DNA of 7,605 bases, from assembly GCA_014379485.1 (NCBI GenBank), contig JACMLS010000812.1, positions 1 through 7,605 of the forward strand, written 5' to 3'. This document shows, one piece after another, positions 6,332 to 7,605 of this stretch. The notes under the pieces were generated by a model, which saw only the letters and a program-made list of their open reading frames with translations, was not told the DNA's origin and ran no database searches. The stretch comes from Bacteroidia bacterium (GTDB taxonomy: Bacteria > Bacteroidota > Bacteroidia > B-17B0 > Aurantibacillaceae). How positions within the stretch are numbered: position 1 is the first letter of the stretch; the number at the start of each line of letters is the position of its first letter. The translations under genes were made by a program, and so were the position numbers.

Positions 6332-7039
6332 TCAATTTTTTTTCTGTATCATAATCCCCATCGTATGCCTTATGTAAACCGGAAGTTTTATAACCAGAGG
6401 ATCTTTAGTAATGTCTTTAAATCTGATAATTTCGTAATAGCTTTCATGACCCGGAGCTGATACAGAAACTATAAGTGAATCAATATTTTTATTTCCGGGA
6501 ACATTGGCAAAACCTTCTGCACCGCCTCCTGTAAATTTATAGTCTCCACTGCTCACTTCAATATAAGAATCCTTAATTCCCTTTCCTGTTTTTTCGTCAA
6601 CAACTTTTAGTCTCAGAATTTTATTGGGAACAGGTTTATTTGTATCAGGTTTATCTTTTTTGTGTTTGCCCGAGTTATCAACTATCTTTTCCTGGCCAAC
6701 TGCGTTTGTTTGCGAAAAAGTTTTTAGCGATGAAAAAGTGAGGATACCTGCTAAAGAATATCGTAGTAAAGAGAAATTAAATTTTAAAGGCTTGGTTGCG
6801 TTCGAATAAAAAGTAGTGCTTAATCTTTCTGTCTGAATTCTTCCGCAAAGATGCTGACCCGAATTTGTGGAGTAATGTTTTTTCAGAAACAAAGAGATCT
6901 GCGTATCTGTCATTCCTGAAAAATCTACCACCACTTTTGTACACGAAGTACAAGAGCGGCCATCTCCTTTCACCTGCATTTCATCCCAACTCTGGGTGCA
7001 AGGATTTTCCATTTGTATTTTAAATGTTTTCGGTTTCAT
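6332..7039 (-). CDS. Array paralogue: Cys-rich N-domain, hydrophobic segment, beta-domain (235 aa)
   Basis: The start at 7039 (M-K-P-K-T-F-K-I-Q-M) is in family register and directly preceded by a run of eight A residues, an A-rich leader usual for Bacteroidota starts. Cys14, Trp18, Cys30 and Cys33 are at standard positions. The fourth cysteine is at 65 because of a five-residue insert in which S-G-Q (60-62) recalls the paralogue at 4758-5516. The hydrophobic segment (about 90-106, SLLRYSLAGILTFSSLK) ends T-F-S-Q, followed by V-D-N-S-G-K-H-K-K (120-128). The beta-domain (~140-220) has KILRLKVVDEKTGKGIKD, a Gly-rich T-G-G-G-A-E-G-F turn, and S-A-P-G-H-E-S. The tail is short and lacks the acidic E-E: I-R-H-T-M-G-I-M-I-Q-K-K-N. 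It is the first gene in the transcript with the full family architecture. Confidence 0.88.
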   Translation of the reverse strand: MKPKTFKIQMENPCTQSWDEMQVKGDGRSCTSCTKVVVDFSGMTDTQISLFLKKHYSTNSGQHLCGRIQTERLSTTFYSNATKPLKFNFSLLRYSLAGILTFSSLKTFSQTNAVGQEKIVDNSGKHKKDKPDTNKPVPNKILRLKVVDEKTGKGIKDSYIEVSSGDYKFTGGGAEGFANVPGNKNIDSLIVSVSAPGHESYYEIIRFKDITKDPLVIKLPVYIRHTMGIMIQKKN

Positions 7040-7089
7040 TTTTTTTTATTTAGGGCTTGCCATAAAGTGTTTTGCGTAGCGAATCTGCT

Positions 7090-7605
7090 TCACTTGCCAT
7101 CTTCTTTCCTGGATTTAATGATCTTTTTAATGTCAGGAACAGGAGATTCTCTCTTTCCGCCTTCAATCAACACCTCCAAAGCAATTAGCCTTACTTGTAT
7201 GTAAGCAGAAGTTTGAGTTTTTAAATTAATTTCTTGTCGCCGTGTCTCATAGTCAGGTGCAGAAATATTTAAAGTAATGTTGCTGTTTAAAAGCTCCTCA
7301 GGAATTTCAATAAAAACATACCGGTCTTGGGGGATTTCCGTATCTGTATGAGTGGTCACCCATCCTTCCATAAAACAGACGGCGTCGAAAATATCCAGGC
7401 GGTGAAACTTGGACAAAAATGATTCGGGACTATAAAAAATCGGTTCGTCGCCATCGGCTGTTTGGAGGCAGTTTTTACAATGCCAGCTGTTAACTTTTAA
7501 GGTTATATCGCAGAATTCGCAAAGCGGGCACACGCCGAACCATTCATTCTTATGAAAAGTTAAATCTGTGTATTTAGAAATATAGTCAACAAAAGGGAAA
7601 TTGTT
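7090..7605 (-). CDS. Chimeric protein: DnaG/CHC2-like zinc-finger domain fused to half a beta-domain; N-terminus outside the window
   Basis: A GTG at 7533 is a possible start, but the frame stays open to the right edge and the extra 24 residues look genuine, so the gene is treated as 5'-incomplete (171 visible residues). Visible residues 5-80 resemble the CHC2 zinc-binding domain of DnaG-type primases: F-V-D-Y-I-S-K-Y-T-D-L, then W-F-G-V-C-P-L-C (Cys26, Cys29), a strand I-T-L-K-V, W-H-C-K-N-C (Cys43, Cys46), and F-H-R-L-D-I-F-D-A-V at the end. DnaG has CPFH at the first pair; here it is CPLC, so four cysteines could bind zinc. There is no hydrophobic segment. From about residue 86 the sequence is the second half of the array's beta-domain and tail, closest to the gene at 4758-5516 (LNISAPDYET, INLKTQT, VLIEGG). 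It ends in E-D-G-K like the gene at 5506-6249. It is probably soluble and cytoplasmic unless exported by unseen sequence. It may be a deletion fusion rather than a working gene. Confidence 0.7.
   Translation of the reverse strand, partial: NNFPFVDYISKYTDLTFHKNEWFGVCPLCEFCDITLKVNSWHCKNCLQTADGDEPIFYSPESFLSKFHRLDIFDAVCFMEGWVTTHTDTEIPQDRYVFIEIPEELLNSNITLNISAPDYETRRQEINLKTQTSAYIQVRLIALEVLIEGGKRESPVPDIKKIIKSRKEDGK

Larger units (their letters stand above)
1538..7605 (-). repeat. Tandem array of paralogous Cys-rich/beta-sandwich protein genes
   Basis: Eight consecutive minus-strand genes share sequence. Seven carry the same N-terminal module (K-x-F-x-h-x-h-x-x-P-C-x4-W, C-x2-C-x-K-x-V-h-D-F, then C-G) and the eighth, at the right edge, shares only the C-terminal half. 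In transcription order the spacings are 50 bp, 82 bp, an 11-bp overlap, 31, 48, 14 and 136 bp, which fits one operon through at least the first seven genes. The last gene may be partly uncoupled by the 136-bp gap. The constant cysteine numbering shows the array arose by repeated duplication. No transposase or integrase is visible. The array continues or begins beyond position 7605, where its promoter must lie. Confidence 0.85.

Noticed and set aside
7040..7047. A-run directly before the start of the gene at 6332-7039 as a phase-variation tract
   Set aside because: It is outside the coding frame and only eight to nine bases; A-rich leaders are normal at Bacteroidota starts, and other genes in the array lack equivalent tracts.
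1538..7605. CRISPR array, toxin-antitoxin or phage defence system
   Set aside because: The repetition is at gene level, with no short regular repeat-spacer structure, and no nuclease, transposase, integrase or toxin motif is visible.

Overview
The window looks like a Bacteroidota chromosome segment, most likely from a Chitinophagales/Sphingobacteriales- or Flavobacteriia-like lineage. The DNA is AT-rich, starts show A-rich leaders rather than Shine-Dalgarno sites, and signal sequences end in the F-S-Q/A-Q style common in that phylum. The dominant protein type (Cys-rich N-terminal domain, hydrophobic segment, carboxypeptidase-regulatory-like beta-sandwich) is one I know from these lineages. 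The assignment rests on style and family recall, not on a marker gene.

Left part (1-1551). A minus-strand gene for a secreted, aromatic-rich protein runs off the left edge (1-563). A 343-bp divergent intergenic region separates it from a plus-strand lipoprotein gene (907-1533). That gene ends in a perfect hairpin followed by a T tract, which also overlaps the stop codon of the convergent array.

Main part (1538-7605). Eight minus-strand genes lie head to tail, probably in one transcript whose promoter is beyond the right edge. Genes 2 to 8 of the array (in transcription order: 6332-7039, 5506-6249, 4758-5516, 3971-4726, 3125-3922, 2382-3110, 1538-2245) are paralogues. Each has a ~70-residue domain with four invariant cysteines (Cys14, Cys30-x2-Cys33, Cys60/65/69), then a short hydrophobic segment ending like a signal-peptidase site (FSQ, FAQ or AQ), usually a D-N-S-G-K type linker, a variable beta-sandwich and a short tail. 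The most upstream gene (7090-7605, 5' end outside the window) is different. It lacks the family N-domain and hydrophobic segment and instead begins with what resembles a DnaG-type CHC2 zinc-binding domain, fused directly to the second half of the same beta-sandwich and tail.

Small non-coding elements sit between array genes: a heptameric AACTnAY-type tandem repeat (6279-6328) and a GC-rich imperfect palindrome bracketed by 6-bp direct repeats (2332-2374). Three starts are set downstream of the longest ORF (2245, 4726, 5516) because the paralogues align from there.

How the genes work together is inference. The array looks like a duplicated, diversifying set of envelope proteins that keep a constant N-terminal module and display variable beta-domains. 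No enzyme or partner in the window fixes a function.
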